Part shown: one piece after another, positions 38,765 to 54,837 of the stretch
Layout of the letters: every line of letters starts with the position of its first letter
How positions within the stretch are numbered: position 1 is the first letter of the stretch
Position numbers and translations under genes: made by a program
Origin: Cherax quadricarinatus
Taxonomy: Eukaryota; Arthropoda; Malacostraca; Decapoda; Parastacidae
DNA length: 64,000 nt
Reading direction: 5' to 3'
NCBI RefSeq assembly: GCF_038502225.1
Contig: NC_091311.1
Coordinates: 36,488,084-36,552,083, forward strand
The notes under the pieces: model-generated
Seen by the model: only the letters and a program-made list of their open reading frames with translations
The model's database searches: none
What the model was told of the DNA's origin: nothing

Positions 38765-40925
38765 TGCCAGTACCTAGTTTATATTCAGCTTCATCATTTT
38801 TGCAACATAAATAACTCTCCGTGTACGGTACAGTCTAATGAATATTTAAGCACCAGTTAATTTTAGATACGTGAAATAATGGCAGATGTAATCACGTGAC
38901 GGAAATTTATTTATCACATATCAAAACAGTATCTGCAGTTTTCTCTTCTTTTAAAAGCATAACTCCTGTGTATTATGGAGCGGGAAGGTCAAATTTCAGG
39001 TTGTTTATGTGAGAATGAGGTGGTTAAAAAGAAGGGGGGGAGGGGGTCTGGCATACGCCCCTTGTGATAAATTAAAAACAGAAATTCAAGAATATCTTAG
39101 CAAAATGAAGAACAGTTTTGAAAATGGTTAAAAAAAGATTAGCAGTAGTAAATGAACGCTAGCATCGGATCTTCCATTGTGCTGTGTATGTATTGTTGAC
39201 GTCCCTGGTGGTAGCACTGAGGGGGTCCTCTCACAATCACAGCGTCATATATACACCGTCATACACCAAGAGGTGTATGTCTCTAGTCGTGTATACACTG
39301 AAAGTTTGCTTTCATTCCTGTTTTATGATTTAAGTATTCTTCAACAGTGGTACACAGGTAACATGAAGCCTCAGGTAGTCGATAGATTCGAAGTCCTCAT
39401 CACCGACCAACACTCCAAGTAACACAACGTTACATCATTAACGCTTTCAGTCCATGAAGTTGACAGAAACTCACGAACAAATGAACTTTCCTTCAGATCA
39501 TCATCCACCTACATTCTTAAGCGAACCTTTCTTACATTGACTGAAACCCTTGTTTTATGATAATGACCATCTAACATAAGTTACAGCAGCCTAGGAACAC
39601 ACCGGGTCTTTCTCTGACTACCTCTTTCCAGTTTTCAGAGAATATTTTCCTCAGAAATAGACGAAAGATTAGAATTGTATGTCCTAGGGCAACTCGTTGT
39701 TCATCTCTTCAGGTATGTAAAACAGTTGTTCATCTCTTCAGGTATGTAAAACAGTTGTTCATCTCTTCAGGTATGTAAAACAGTTGTTCATCTCTTCAGG
39801 TATGTAAAACAGTTGTTCGAGCATTGTAACACCTTGCAACACATGTTTCAGGACCTGCAAGACGTTACCTTGAGTTCCTGGAGTATTATTTAAGAGGTTC
39901 TAATTATTTTAACATTCAGTTTCAATCTAAGTCACTTTTTTTTCTCTTAAGGCAAGAAATTTATCGATTAATTACGAATATTTATTCGGATTTCATGAGA
40001 CACACATATTAAATCTTGTATGACTGAATTATGCCTTCCTCTCCCATGTTTAATGCTGCGAGTGCTCTGAAAATAGAAAAGTCTATCCTCGTTAAATTTA
40101 AAAACGCCCTAAGAACGCGAATTTTAATTAGGTATCTCCAAAGGGGGACCTTTAAGTAGCTGCCTAATTTTTATAGGATGAAATTTATCTAGGAGTCAGC
40201 GCCATAAAACAATAATAAATTATATAAACTACCATCTCTCCCAGTCAACCTGACAAGGTCTTTATTTCCTTCGGAGTTTTTTCCTAGTTGAATCCTCGAC
40301 TTAAAGTTATGAACTGTTTCAGTTTCATGACTCATTCTATAAAAACATAAAACTGTTTGAATCCTCAAAATCGCTGATTAACTCAAACCAAAATCATTAC
40401 CTGATTTCATCAACTCTCTCAGTTGATTCACTATCAAGACAGATGATTAATACACTGAAGATACACCTCCAGTTTGGCGGTACAGTGGTTCATCAGGCCA
40501 ACTACGACACTGATACATTAGCTGGTTAAAAACCAGCTTGAAAGTAACACGAATAAGAACAGAGAATTACGGCAGGAGGTGATGACACGGATTCACCTGG
40601 ACTTTTCCTTTCATTTTCCAAGCCACTGACCAAAATATTCTTTATGAAGCCTAGTACAGCTCACAGTATCAACAAGCTTTATAATATCCGCAAAATGTAA
40701 GCAGATCTCGAGCACCTTTATTCAGCATCTTTGTCAGCACATGTGTCAGCACCTGTGTCAGCACCTGTGTCAGCACCTGTGTCAGCATCTTCCTCAGTCA
40801 CCAGCTGCGACGCAACGTCATCTCTTCACGAGAAAGACAAGAAAAAAAAGCACCTCAAATCCCGAGGTATAACCGGGACGTATGTGATATAATATCTGTT
40901 TTCAGTGGTCCACAAGAATTATAAC
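38765..40925. other. Unassigned, mostly unique DNA
   Basis: The longest stretch of the window without large repeats. Apart from the 29-bp repeat at 39704-39818, there is a 12-bp repeat at about 40735-40790 (GTGTCAGCACCT, about 5 copies). The open frame 39177-39422 (+) shows no domain and part of it belongs to a dispersed degenerate repeat shared with about 37525-37620. No host gene is supported; an exon without recognisable context cannot be excluded. Confidence 0.45.
39704..39818. repeat. 29-bp tandem repeat, 4 copies
   Basis: Four near-perfect copies with GTTGTTCATCTCTTCAGGTA followed by TGTAAAACA. Confidence 0.95.
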
Positions 40926-42865
40926 CTGGCTACGACTGGCAGAGCTACCATAATGATGTGGCTACGACTGGCAGAGCTACCATAATGATGTGGCTACGAC
41001 TGGCAGAGCTACCATAATGATGTGGCTACGACTGGCAGAGCTACCATAATGATGTGGCTACGATTAGCAAAGCTACCATAATGATGTGGCTACGACTGGC
41101 AGAGCTACCATAATGATGTGGTTACGACTGGCAGAGCTACCATAATGATGTGGCTACGACTGGCAGAGCTACCATAATGATGTGGCTACGATTAGCAGAG
41201 CTACCATAATGATGTGGCTACGACTGGCAGAGCTACCATAATGATGTGGCTACGACTGGCAGAGCTACCATAATGATGTGGCTCGACTGGCAGAGCTACC
41301 ATAATGATGCGGCTACGACTGGCAGAGCTACCATAATGATGTGGCCTCGACTGGCAGATCTACCATAATGATGTGGCTACGACTGGCAGAGGTACCATAA
41401 TGATGTGGCTACGACTGGCAGAGCTACCATAATGATGTGGCCTCGACTAGCAGAGCTACCATAATGATGTGGCTACGACTGGCAGAGATACCATAATGAT
41501 GTGGCTACGACTGGCAGAGCTACCATAATGATGTGGCCTCGACTGGCAGAGCTACCATAATGATGTGGCTACGACTGGCAGACCTACCATAATGATGTGG
41601 CTACGACTGGCAGAGCTACCATAATGATGTGGCTACGACTGGCAGAGCTACCATAATGATGTGGCTACGACTGGCAGAGCTACCATAATGATGTGGCTAC
41701 GACTGGCAGAGCTACCATAATGATGTGGCTACGACTGGCAGAGCTACCATAATGATGTGGCTACGACTGGCAGAGCTACCATAATGATGTGGCTACAACT
41801 GGCAAAGCTACCATAATGATGTGGCTACGACTGGCAGAGCTACCATAATGATGTGGCTACAACTGGCAAAGCTACCATAATGATGTGGCTACGACTGGTA
41901 GAGCTACCATAATGATGTAGCTACGACTGGCAAAGCTACCATAATGATGTGGCTACGACTGGCAGAGCTACCATAATGATGTGGCTACAACTGGCAAAGC
42001 TACCATAATGATGTGGCTACAACTGGCAAAGCTACCATAATGATGTGGCTACGACTGGCAGAGCTACCATAATGATGTGGCTACGACTGGCAGAGCTACC
42101 ATAATGATGTGACTGCGACTGGCAGAGCTACCATAATGATGTGGCTACGACTGGCAGAGCTACCATAATGATGTGGCTACGACTGGCAGAGCTACCATAA
42201 TGATGTGGCTACGACTGGCAGAGCTACCATAATGATGTGGCTACGACTGGCAAAGCTACCATAATGATGTGGCTACGACTGGTAGAGCTACCATAATGAT
42301 GTGGCTACGACTGGCAAAGCTACCATAATGATGTGGCTACGACTGGCAAAGCTACCATAATGATGTGGCTACGACTGGCAGAGCTACCATAATGATGTGG
42401 CTACAACTGGCAAAGCTACCATAATGATGTGGCTACGACTGGCAGAGCTACCATAATGATGTGGCTGCGACTGGCAGAGCTACCATAATGATGTGGCTAC
42501 GACTGGCAGAGCTACCATAATGATGTGGCTACGACTGGCAGAGCTACCATAATGATGTGGCTACGACTGGCAGAGCTACCATAATGATGTGGCTGCGACT
42601 GGCAGAGCTACCATAATGATGTGGCTACGACTGGCAGAGCTACCATAATGATGTGGCTGCGACTGGCAGAGCTACCATAATGATGTGGCTACAACTGGCA
42701 AAGCTACCATAATGATGTGGCTACGACTGGCAGAGCTACCATAATGATGTGGCTGCGACTGGCAGAGCTACCATAATGATGTGGCTACGACTGGCAGAGC
42801 TACCATAATGATGTGGCTGCGACTGGCAGAGCTACCATAATGATGTGGCTGCGACTGGCAGAGTT
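40926..42865. repeat. 32-bp minisatellite, about 60 copies
   Basis: The unit contains TACCATAATGATGTGGCTAC followed by GACTGGCAGAGC. Recurrent variants are AACTGGCAAAGC, GGCCTCGACTGG, ATTAGCA and GGCTGCGACTGG. The AACTGGCAAAG variant clusters at 41780-42720 and GGCCTCG at 41340-41560, as expected from local unit copying. Confidence 0.97.
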
Positions 42866-42924
42866 TCGCTCTCCAGGAGCTTTATAAAGCTTTTACCATA
42901 TTGTCGGTAATTCTACCAACATTA

Positions 42925-43050
42925 ATACAACTCAGTGGCTGAAGAAATATTTCCTAAAATTCCTCTGATTACTCTGAGTCTTCAGCTTAAAGTTGTGACT
43001 CCTTGTTGCTCTGTCCCACCTCTGAAACATCTTGTCTTTGTCCACCTTGT
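42925..43050 (-). mobile_element. LINE-D coding fragment
   Basis: Plus-strand text GGCTGAAGAAATATTTCCTA, TCTGAGTCTTCAG and CTTGTCTTTGTCCACCTTGT is the complement of the LINE-D C-terminal coding region (compare 50350-50460). It abuts (GT)n on its 5' side. Confidence 0.85.
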
Positions 43051-43051
43051 T

Positions 43052-43172
<121 letters not shown>

Positions 43173-43224
43173 GGAGCTACCTCTGTTAGAGATGTTTGTC
43201 CCCAGCAGGTTGGGTTCACCATCA

Positions 43225-43545
43225 GCAGATGGTAGCAGATGGTAGCGGATGGCGGCAGATGGCAGCAGGTGGCAGTAGCTGGCAGCAGGTGGCAGCAGGT
43301 GGTAGCAGGTGACAGCAGGTGCTGATTAACAGAGCAAGACGGAGGCCAAATTCAGCATCACGACTTTGTGTCTTGAGGGTCCTCCTGTGTCCCGGGAGAT
43401 ACATGGAGGAGGAGGAGGAGGAGGAGGAGGAGGAGGAGGTGAAGGATGAGGGGAGAGAGTAGGAGGAGAGGAGTAGGAGAGAAGGAGGATGAAAACGACG
43501 AGGAAGAGGAGGAGGAGGAAGAAGAGGAGGAGGAAAATGGCGTGT
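43225..43545. repeat. 10-bp CAG-type repeat, then (GGA)n purine tract
   Basis: 43225-43325: about ten diverged units of GGTGGCAGCA/GATGGTAGCA. 43406-43545: GGA repeats grading into a GA-rich purine tract. Confidence 0.85.
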
Positions 43546-43624
43546 GAATGAATTCACAGAAAAGGCGTGAAAAGATGTGAGAGCAAGAGAAGGGGCAAGA
43601 GGTAGGGTAAGAAATGAGGGCAAG

Positions 43625-44395
43625 AAAAGATCAAGAGATGACGGCAAGAGGTGAAGGCAAGAGGTGGAGACAAGAAGTAAGGGCAAAAGGTGGAGACAAG
43701 AGGTGAGGGCAAGAGGTGGAGACAAGAGGTGAGGGCAAGAGGTGGAGACAAGAGGTGAGGGCAAGAGGTGAAGACAAGAGGTGAGGGCAAGAGGTGGAGA
43801 CAAGAGGTGAGGGCAAGAGGTGGAGACAAGAGGTGAGGGCAAGAGGTGGAGACAAGAGGTGAGGGCAAGAGGTGGAGACAAGAGGTGAGGGCAAGAGGTG
43901 GAGACAAAAGATGAGGGCAAGAGGTGGAGACAAGAGGTGAGGGCAAGAGGTGGAGACAAGAGGTGAGGGCAAGAGGTGGAGACAAGAGGTGAGGGCAAGA
44001 GGTGGAGACAAGAGGTGAGGGCAAGAGGTAGAGACAAGAGGTGAGGGCAAGAGGTGGAGACAAGAGGTGAGGGCAAGAGGTGGAGACAAGAGATGAGGGC
44101 AAGAGGTGGAGACAAGAGGTGAGGGCAAGAGGTGGAGGCAAGAGGTGAGGGCAAGAGGTGGAGACAAGAGGTGAGGGCAAGAGGTGGAGACAAGAGGTGA
44201 GGGCAAGATGTGGAGACAAGAGGTGAGAGCAAGAGGTGGAGACAAGAAGTGAGGGCAAGAGGTGAGGGCAAGAGGTGGAGACAAGAGGTGAGGGCAAGAG
44301 GTGGAGACAAGAGGTGAGGGCAAGAGGTGGAGACAAGAGGTGAGGGCAAGAGGTGGAGACAAGAGGTGAGGGCAAGAGGTGAGGGCAAGAGCTGG
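43625..44395. repeat. 26-bp minisatellite (dimer of 13 bp), about 29 copies
   Basis: The unit is AGGTGAGGGCAAG plus AGGTGGAGACAAG, two related 13-bp halves. The minus strand is open in all three frames (Pro/Leu/Ser/Cys/His repeats up to 399 residues), an artefact of the stop-free unit. Near 44255-44270 and 44370-44390 the first half occurs twice in succession. Confidence 0.95.
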
Positions 44396-44685
44396 AGGCA
44401 ACAGCTGGGGACAGAAACCAAGGTATAGATAAAAATAAGGAGTGTGTCTTTTTAGACAGAGAGGAAATTGCAGACTGACACGAAGACAAACGTTCCACAG
44501 ACAAACAAACAGCCTTAACATGCTTGATGGCTGTGAGAGATAAACACTGATTTGGAGGGAGACACAGTGAGACACTCAAGTGAGACACCTGAACAACACC
44601 AGGGGATCCTTATTGATGAGAGACACTACTGTATGTTCGGTCTCTCAGTCTTGATAGAGAGTGTTCAGTTCCTCAGCCTTGATAG

Positions 44686-48884
<4,199 letters not shown>

Positions 48885-48985
48885 CAAGACGGTGATTGAG
48901 TGAATGATGGTGAGTGTGTTTTCTCTTTTGTGTGTGTGTCATCCTGTCTTAGTGGGACAATGTTGTCTCCTTAAAATATATAATA
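48885..48985 (+). mobile_element. LINE-C-like 3'-end remnant
   Basis: AAGACGGTGATTGAGTGAAT, GATGGTGA, then a diverged tail (CATCCTGTCTTAGTGGGA) corresponds to the LINE-C 3' end at 48335-48410. It is followed by ATAATAGTAAT and an (AGT)n array rather than (TA)n. Confidence 0.7.
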
Positions 48986-49131
48986 ATAGTAATACTACTA
49001 ATAATTATTATTATGATTATTCTTCTTATTTAGTAGTAGTGGCAGTGTTGGTGGTGATATTAGTAGTAGTAGTAATAATAGTAGTAGTAGTAGTAGAAGT
49101 TGTAGTAGTAGTAGTAGTAGTAGTTGTTGTT

Positions 49132-49166
<35 letters not shown>

Positions 49167-49191
49167 GGTGATAGTAGTAGCAGTAGAAGTT

Positions 49192-49224
<33 letters not shown>

Positions 49225-49309
49225 GTAGTAGTAGTAGTGGTGGTGATAGTAGTAGTAGTAGCAGTAGAAGTTGTAGTAGTAGTAGTATTAGGAGTAGTAG
49301 TAGTAGTAT

Positions 49310-49350
<41 letters not shown>

Positions 49351-49386
49351 ATAGTAGTAGTAGCAGTAGAAGTTGTAGTAACAATA
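48986..49386. repeat. (AGT)n trinucleotide array
   Basis: About 400 bp of AGT with blocks of GGT and TGT. The motif GCAGTAGAAGTTGTAGTAGT recurs at about 49178, 49258 and 49361, so there is also longer-period copying. Poly-Val/Leu frames are compositional. Confidence 0.95.
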
Positions 49387-49574
49387 TTATGAGCAGTAGT
49401 AATGAAGCAGCAGTATTTTCACGGGAAAGCTCCAAACCCTTAAGAGCTGTACTTCATCACCTGATCATGTAGTGTGATCACCTGGTCTCCTGGTTAATTT
49501 TTTCTCCAGGTCAGTCGATCACCTGGTTACCAGGTCACCTGGTCGCCGCCTAATAGGACCAAGTGCGCCTGACT

Positions 49575-50128
49575 GATCCTGTGTACTCACCTAGTTGTGG
49601 TTGCAGGGGTCGAGTCCTAGCTCCTGGTCCCGCCTCTTCACTGGTCGCTACTGGGTCACTCTCCCTGCACCATCAGCTGTATCATACCTCTGCTTAAAGC
49701 TATGAATGGATCCTGTCTCAACTACATCGCTTCCCAGACTATTCTACTTCCTGACTACTCTGTGATTGAAGAAATACTTCCTAACATCCCTGTGATTCAT
49801 CTGAGTCTTCAACTTCCAACTGTGTCCCCTTGTTGTTGTGTCCAATCTCTGGAACATTCTCTCTCTGTCCACCTTGTCAATTCCTCTCAGTATTTTGTAT
49901 GTCTTTATCATGTCCCCCCTCTATCTCTCCTGTCCTTCAGTGTCGTCAGGTCGATTTCCCTTAACCTCTCCTCATAGGGCATACCCCTTAGCTCTGGGAC
50001 TAGTCTTGTTGCAAACCTTTACACTTTCTCTAGTTTCTTTACGTGCTTGGCTAGGTGTGGGTTCCAAACTGGTGCCGCATACTCCAATATGGGCCTGACG
50101 TACACGGTGTACAGGGTCCTGAACGATG
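49575..50128 (-). mobile_element. LINE-D 3'-end copy, truncated
   Basis: The plus strand begins TACTCACCTAGTTGTGGTTG (3' terminus of the element) and runs through the complement of the LINE-D C-terminal coding region to CGTACACGGTGTACAGGGTC, where the next (GT)n begins. It is about 80-90% alike to 50158-50710 by eye. The coding frame is disrupted. Confidence 0.88.
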
Positions 50129-50149
50129 TGTGTGTGCGTGTGTGTTTGT

Positions 50150-51350
50150 GTGTGTACTCACCTAGTTGTACTCACCTAGTTGAGGTTGCAGGGGTCGAGT
50201 CCAAGCTCCTGGCCCCGCCTCTTCACTGGTCGCTACTAGGTCACTCTCCCTGAACCGTGAGCTTTATCATACTTCTGCTTAAAGCTATGTATGGATCCTG
50301 CCTCCACTACATCGCTCCCCAAACTATTGCACTTCCTGACTACTCTGTGGCTGAAGAAATACTTCCTAACATCCCTGTGATTCATCTGTGTCTTCAACTT
50401 CCAACTGTGTCCCCTTGTTACTGTGTCCAATCTCTGGAACATCCTGTCTTTGTCCACCTTGTCAATTCCTCTCAGTATTTTGTATGTTGTTATCATGTCC
50501 CCCCTATCTCTCCTGTCCTCCAGTGTCGTCAGGTTGATTTCCCTTAACCTCTCCTCGTAGGACATACCTTTCAGCTCTGGGACTAGTCTTTTTGCAAACC
50601 TTTGCACTTTCTCTAGTTTCTTTACATGCTTGGCTAGGTGTGGGTTCCAAACTGGTGCCGCATACTCCAATATGGGCTTAACGTACACGGTGTACAGGGT
50701 CCTGAACGATTCCTTATTAATATGTCGGAATGCTGTTCTGAGGTTTCCTAGGCGCCCATATGCTGCAGCAGTTATTTGGTTGATGTGCGCTTCAGGAGAT
50801 GTGCCTGGTGTTATACTCACCCCAAGATCTTTTTCCTTGAGTGAAGATTGTAGTCTCTGCCCCCCCTAGACTGTACTCCGTCTGCGTTCTTCTTTGCCCT
50901 TCCCCAATCTTCATGACTTTGCACTTGGTGGGATTGAACTCCAGGAGCCAATTGTTGGACCAGGTCTGCAGCCTGTCCAGATCCCTTTGTAGTTCTGCCT
51001 GGTCTTCGATCGAATGAATCCTTCTCATCAACTTCACGTCATCTGCAAACAGGGACACCTCGGAGTCTATTCCTTCCGTCATGTCGTTCACAAATACCAG
51101 AAACAGCACTGGTCCTAGGACTGACCCCTGTAGGACCCCGCTGGTCACAGGTGCCCACTCTGACACCTCGCCACGTACCATGACTCGCTGCTGTCTTCCT
51201 GGCAAGTATTCTCTGATCCATTGTAGTGCCTTCCCTGTTATCCCTGCTTGGTCCTCCAGTTTTTGCACTAATCTCTTGTGTGGAACTGTGTCAAACGCCT
51301 TCTTGCAGTCCAAGAAAATGCAATCCACCCGCCCCCCTCTCTCTCTTGTC
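50150..51350 (-). mobile_element. LINE-D: 5'-truncated CR1-like non-LTR retrotransposon between (GT)n runs
   Basis: A 1.2-kb minus-strand LINE. The 3' terminus has the TACTCACCTAGTTG motif twice, with GT-rich sequence beyond it (50128-50155). The truncated 5' end lies in (GT)n at 51352. The RT core and the C-terminal region are present. Other pieces of this family lie at 36237, 38437, 42925, 49575 and 51399. Confidence 0.9.
50236..51345 (-). pseudogene. LINE-D ORF2 protein, partial: reverse transcriptase with one frameshift
   Basis: The N-terminal piece (51328 to about 50870) has the RT palm: LDCKKAFDTVPHKRL with the first catalytic Asp, TSGVLQGSVLGPVLF (usual Pro replaced by Leu) and catalytic LFADDVKL. 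The C-terminal piece (50820-50236) continues in another frame with SPEAHINQITAAAYGRLGNL, VKPILEYAAPVW, LTTLEDRRDRGDMITTYKIL and VEAGSIHSFKQKYD. The frame changes in a C7 homopolymer at 50860-50866 (G7 in coding sense). The catalytic residues are intact. The endonuclease and RT fingers are missing because of 5' truncation. Its role would be target-primed reverse transcription. Confidence 0.88.
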
Positions 51351-51351
51351 T

Positions 51352-51369
51352 TACTGTGTGTGTGTGTGT

Positions 51370-51401
<32 letters not shown>

Positions 51402-51479
51402 ACTCACCTATTTGTACTCACCTATTTGTGGTTGCAGGGGTCGAGTCCTAGCTCCTGGCCCCGCCTCTTCACCGGTTGC

Positions 51480-51573
<94 letters not shown>
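51352..51573. repeat. (GT)n split by a short LINE-D 3'-end insertion
   Basis: (GT)n at 51352-51400, then about 80 bp of LINE-D 3' terminus (TACTCACCTATTTG twice, GGTTGCAGGGGTCGAG, CTCCTGGCCCCGCCTCTTCA), then (GT)n again at 51483-51573. This is a minimal LINE-D insertion with the same microsatellite on both sides. Confidence 0.92.
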
Positions 51574-51576
<3 letters not shown>

Positions 51577-51963
51577 ATATAATGGAAGGATCGGGGATTG
51601 ACTGAAAGCTCCCACATTCATCCTCTTCACTGAGAGATTGATGAACGGGACGACGGCAAGAAGTTCCCTTAACTACCCCAAGTCATCAATGGGAAGGACC
51701 GCGTCCTTTACTGCCGCTCAAATCATCAATTGTAAAACTTCGGCTGAATTTCTTTTCAAAGTTTTGAATGAGGGAGAAGTTCCTTCCTCCTCTCTATTTT
51801 TACAAAGATGAAGTAAGAGAAGAGAATTTATTGACCATAGGTATTACCTCTCCTCCCTCCACCTTCCTCCCTTCTTCCTTCTCCCGTTAAGATCACAATC
51901 ACGAGTCTATACAATCTTTGAGACTGAGCTGACATACTTGCCTAGTCAGTGCCAGGTCAGTGC
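51574..51963. other. Unassigned unique DNA
   Basis: No gene or repeat is recognised. The left copy of the SINE target-site duplication begins at its right end (51964). Confidence 0.5.
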
Positions 51964-51980
51964 TCTGCCTTGTCTTGACC

Positions 51981-52286
51981 CCCGTAGCTCGGCTGGTAGC
52001 ACATTCAGCTCACGCACTGAGTGTCTACGGTTTGATCCTCGGCACGGGTGGAAACATTGGGCGTGTTTCCTTACACCTGCTGTCCTTGTTCATCTAGCAG
52101 TAAGTAGGTACCTGGGTGTTACCCAGATGGTGTGGGTCGCATCCTGAGGTACAAGATTAACCTAAGTTGCCCGAAATGCTCTGCATAACCAGGGGCTTTC
52201 TGTATGTCAATGATGTCAACTATGGTCTGTATATGTTGAATTATGTACTTGTAGAAATAAAGATTACTATTATTACAGGACAATGA
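51981..52286 (+). mobile_element. tRNA-derived SINE with target-site duplication
   Basis: The head is tRNA-like, with A-box-like TAGCTCGGCTGGTAGCA near 51985-52001 and B-box-like GGTTTGATCCT near 52029-52039. The body includes CTAGCAGTAAGTAGGTACCT near 52094. The tail ends in GTAGAAATAAAGATTACTAT and a TTA-rich tract. It is flanked by a 17-bp direct repeat with one mismatch: TCTGCCTTGTCTTGACC (51964-51980) and TCTGCCTTGTCTGGACC (52287-52303). It would be transcribed by RNA polymerase III and mobilised by a partner LINE that recognises its 3' tail; the partner is not identified here. Confidence 0.85.
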
Positions 52287-52349
52287 TCTGCCTTGTCTGG
52301 ACCAGACAGGTCAGTGGTTCACCTCTTCTGGATTATTATTATTATTATT

Positions 52350-52437
52350 TTATTTATTTTATTATCACACTGGCCGATTCCCACCAAGGCAGGGTGGCCC
52401 GAAAAAGAAAAACTTTCACCATCATTCACTCCATGTT
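52350..52437 (-). mobile_element. LINE-C 3'-end fragment
   Basis: Plus-strand CACTGGCCGATTCCCACCAA, GGCAGGGTGGCCCGAAAAAG and CTTTCACCATCATTCACTCC is the complement of the LINE-C 3' end (about 48350-48420). Its terminal side runs into an ATT-rich tract rather than (TA)n. Confidence 0.9.
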
Positions 52438-52474
52438 TGTTATTGTTTTCGTGAACTGTGGCAGGGTGAAACGA

Positions 52475-53305
52475 CCTTACTTAGCACTCACCTTGAACAG
52501 GTCGACCCCCCTTGGCACTCACCTTGAACAAGTCGACCCTCCCTGGCACTCACCTTGAACAGGTCGACCCTCCTTGGCACTCACCTTGAACAGGTCGACC
52601 CTCCCTGGCACTCACCTTGAACAGGTCGACCCTCCCTAGCACTCACCTTGAACAGGTCGACCCTCCTTGGCACTCACATTGAACAGGTCGACCCTCCCTG
52701 GCACTCACCTTGAACAGGTCGACCCTCCCTAGCACTCACCTTGAACAGATCGACCCTCCCTAGCACTCACCTTGAACAGGTCGACCCTCCCTAGCACTCA
52801 CCTTGAACAGGTCGACCCTCCCTAGCACTCACCTTGAACAGGTCGACCCTCCCTAGCACTCACCTTGAACAGGTCGACCCTCCCTAGCACTCACCTTGAA
52901 CAGGTCGACCCTTCTTGGCACTCACATTGAACAGGTCGACCCTCCCTGGCACTCACCTTGAACAGGTCGACCCTCCCTAGCACTCACCTTGAACAGATCG
53001 ACCCTCCCTGGCACTCACCTTGAACAGGTCGACCCTCCCTAGCACTCACCTTGAACAGGTCGACCCTCCCTAGCACTCACCTTGAACAGGTCGACCATCC
53101 CTGGCACTCACCTTGAACAGGTCGACCCTCCTTGGCACTCACCTTGAACAGGTCGACCCCCTTGGCACTCACCTTGAACAGATCGACCCTCCCTAGCACT
53201 CACCTTGAACAGATCGACCCTCCCTGGCACTCACCTTGAACAGGTCGACCCTCCCTGGCACTCACCTTGAACAGGTCGACCCTCCTTGGCACTCACCTTG
53301 AACTG
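52475..53305. repeat. 31-bp minisatellite, about 27 copies
   Basis: The unit contains AACAGGTCGACCCTCCCTGG followed by CACTCACCTTG. GG/AG (CCTGGCAC or CCTAGCAC) and GGTCGA/GATCGA variants are mixed. A block CTTGGCACTCACATTGAACA recurs at about 52668 and 52915, suggesting an 8-unit (248-bp) segment copied within the array. Confidence 0.96.
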
Positions 53306-53408
53306 ACTTTTAACAGTTTCCACGACCCATCCTGAGTGAGTGACGGACAGGCAAGAGAAGCTACTAGAGGAAGCCAAGCCAATGGGTTCTGGATTACCTG
53401 CCACCATC

Positions 53409-53411
<3 letters not shown>

Positions 53412-53471
<60 letters not shown>
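53412..53471. repeat. (TC)n microsatellite
   Basis: CT run of about 60 bp. Confidence 0.98.
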
Positions 53472-53474
<3 letters not shown>

Positions 53475-54510
53475 GCTTCCCTCCCTCCACAAAAATTACT
53501 GTAACTTTCTCTTCAAACTTTCTTAAACTGCTTGTCAAAATTATTTATAGCTTTTCGGAATTCCCCAACAAATCTGACTTTTTCAATTCCCGTAAACGTA
53601 AATTCATTTACGTAAACAGACATCACATTCATTTTTACTCTTTCATATTATTTTTATAAATAACTATAAGAAGATATAGGTTGAAGCTTACGTCTGTCTC
53701 TGTCTGTTACCTAATTACCCAACTGTCTCCATCTGTCACCTAAGTAGCCAGCTGTCCTATCCTGTCTGTCTGTTTCTCAAGTTTTCGGTCATTCCTCTCT
53801 AGAAAATTCACTGATTTTTTAACTAAAATCGTTACTGCTTTTCTTTGTATCACTGTCTGAAGCTGTCACCGTCTGTCACTGCCTGTCAACATGTCACCTA
53901 TCAAAATCTGTCACCACGTGTCACCATTTGTTACCATATGTCATCACCTGTCACCGTCTGGTTGAGAGATTGGGCCCAGGAGCTGTAACTTAACTACGTC
54001 ACTCCTATAATCACGAGGAACACCTGACAGCATCTCACATCAGAGAGTGAAGCTCGGAGGGGGAAGAGAGAGAGAGACAACGAGACATCTCGGTCACCTG
54101 CAGCCTTCCCGCAGGTGCGAACAATCTCCCCCCCCCCTCTCACACACCTGCGCACAGGTGTAAATAATCTCTCCCTCCCCTCCCACACACACACACACAC
54201 ACGTGTACCCGCCTCATCAACCCCACAACTGTCTAATCTCAACCTGTCAACTCAACCTCTGTCACTAATTCTACACTTCACCAGTACACTAACGTTCAGA
54301 ATTCTTTAATACACAGTAATATCATCGGTATGTATATACAGCAAATACGATACTACTTTTCCTGCATCTTTTGTCTGCAATTGTTGCTTTTGTCAAGTTG
54401 AAAACTTTTTGCAGTCTCGTAAAGCTCCGTCCTTCATTGTAAAGCCAGAGCTTTACGACAGAGATACAACTCACTTACAATGTGCTTGTTGACGGTAAAC
54501 TGAATGTAGG
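53472..54510. other. Unassigned DNA with degenerate CTGTCACC repeats
   Basis: About 53690-53960 has irregular copies of CTGTCACC and TGTCACCAT. About 54110-54180 has two diverged copies of a CACACACCTGCG / ACAGGTG segment followed by CTCCC runs. No gene. Confidence 0.55.
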
Positions 54511-54519
54511 GCCACATAA

Positions 54520-54790
54520 TGCAATATAATGATATAACGTAAAGAGATAATGGCCATATAAGGACATAATATAGAGAGATAATAGCCGTTTAATGACATA
54601 ATATAGAGATAATGGCCATATAAAAATAATATAGAAAGATAATGGCCATATAAAAAATAATATAGATAATGGCTCTATAAAAATAATATAGAAAGATAAT
54701 GGCCATATAAAAATATAATATAGAGATAATGGCCACATAAAAATATAACATAGAGAGATAATAGCCATATAATAACATAATGTAGAGGCA
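54520..54790. repeat. AT-rich tandem repeat, about 9 diverged copies of roughly 30 bp
   Basis: The unit includes GAGATAATGGCCATATAA and AAATAATATA with indels. Minus-strand Tyr/Ile/Phe-rich frames are compositional. Confidence 0.88.
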
Positions 54791-54837
54791 TAATACACTT
54801 GTTAACTTGCAAATATGGTGTTTTAACTGTTTCGTTA

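Noticed and set aside
39177..39422. A small plus-strand open frame in unique sequence as a host gene or exon
   Set aside because: No domain, no splice-site context I can support, and part of it overlaps a degenerate dispersed repeat.
43222..44588. Three overlapping minus-strand frames of 314-399 residues
   Set aside because: All three frames of the 26-bp array are open; no protein family resemblance beyond low complexity.
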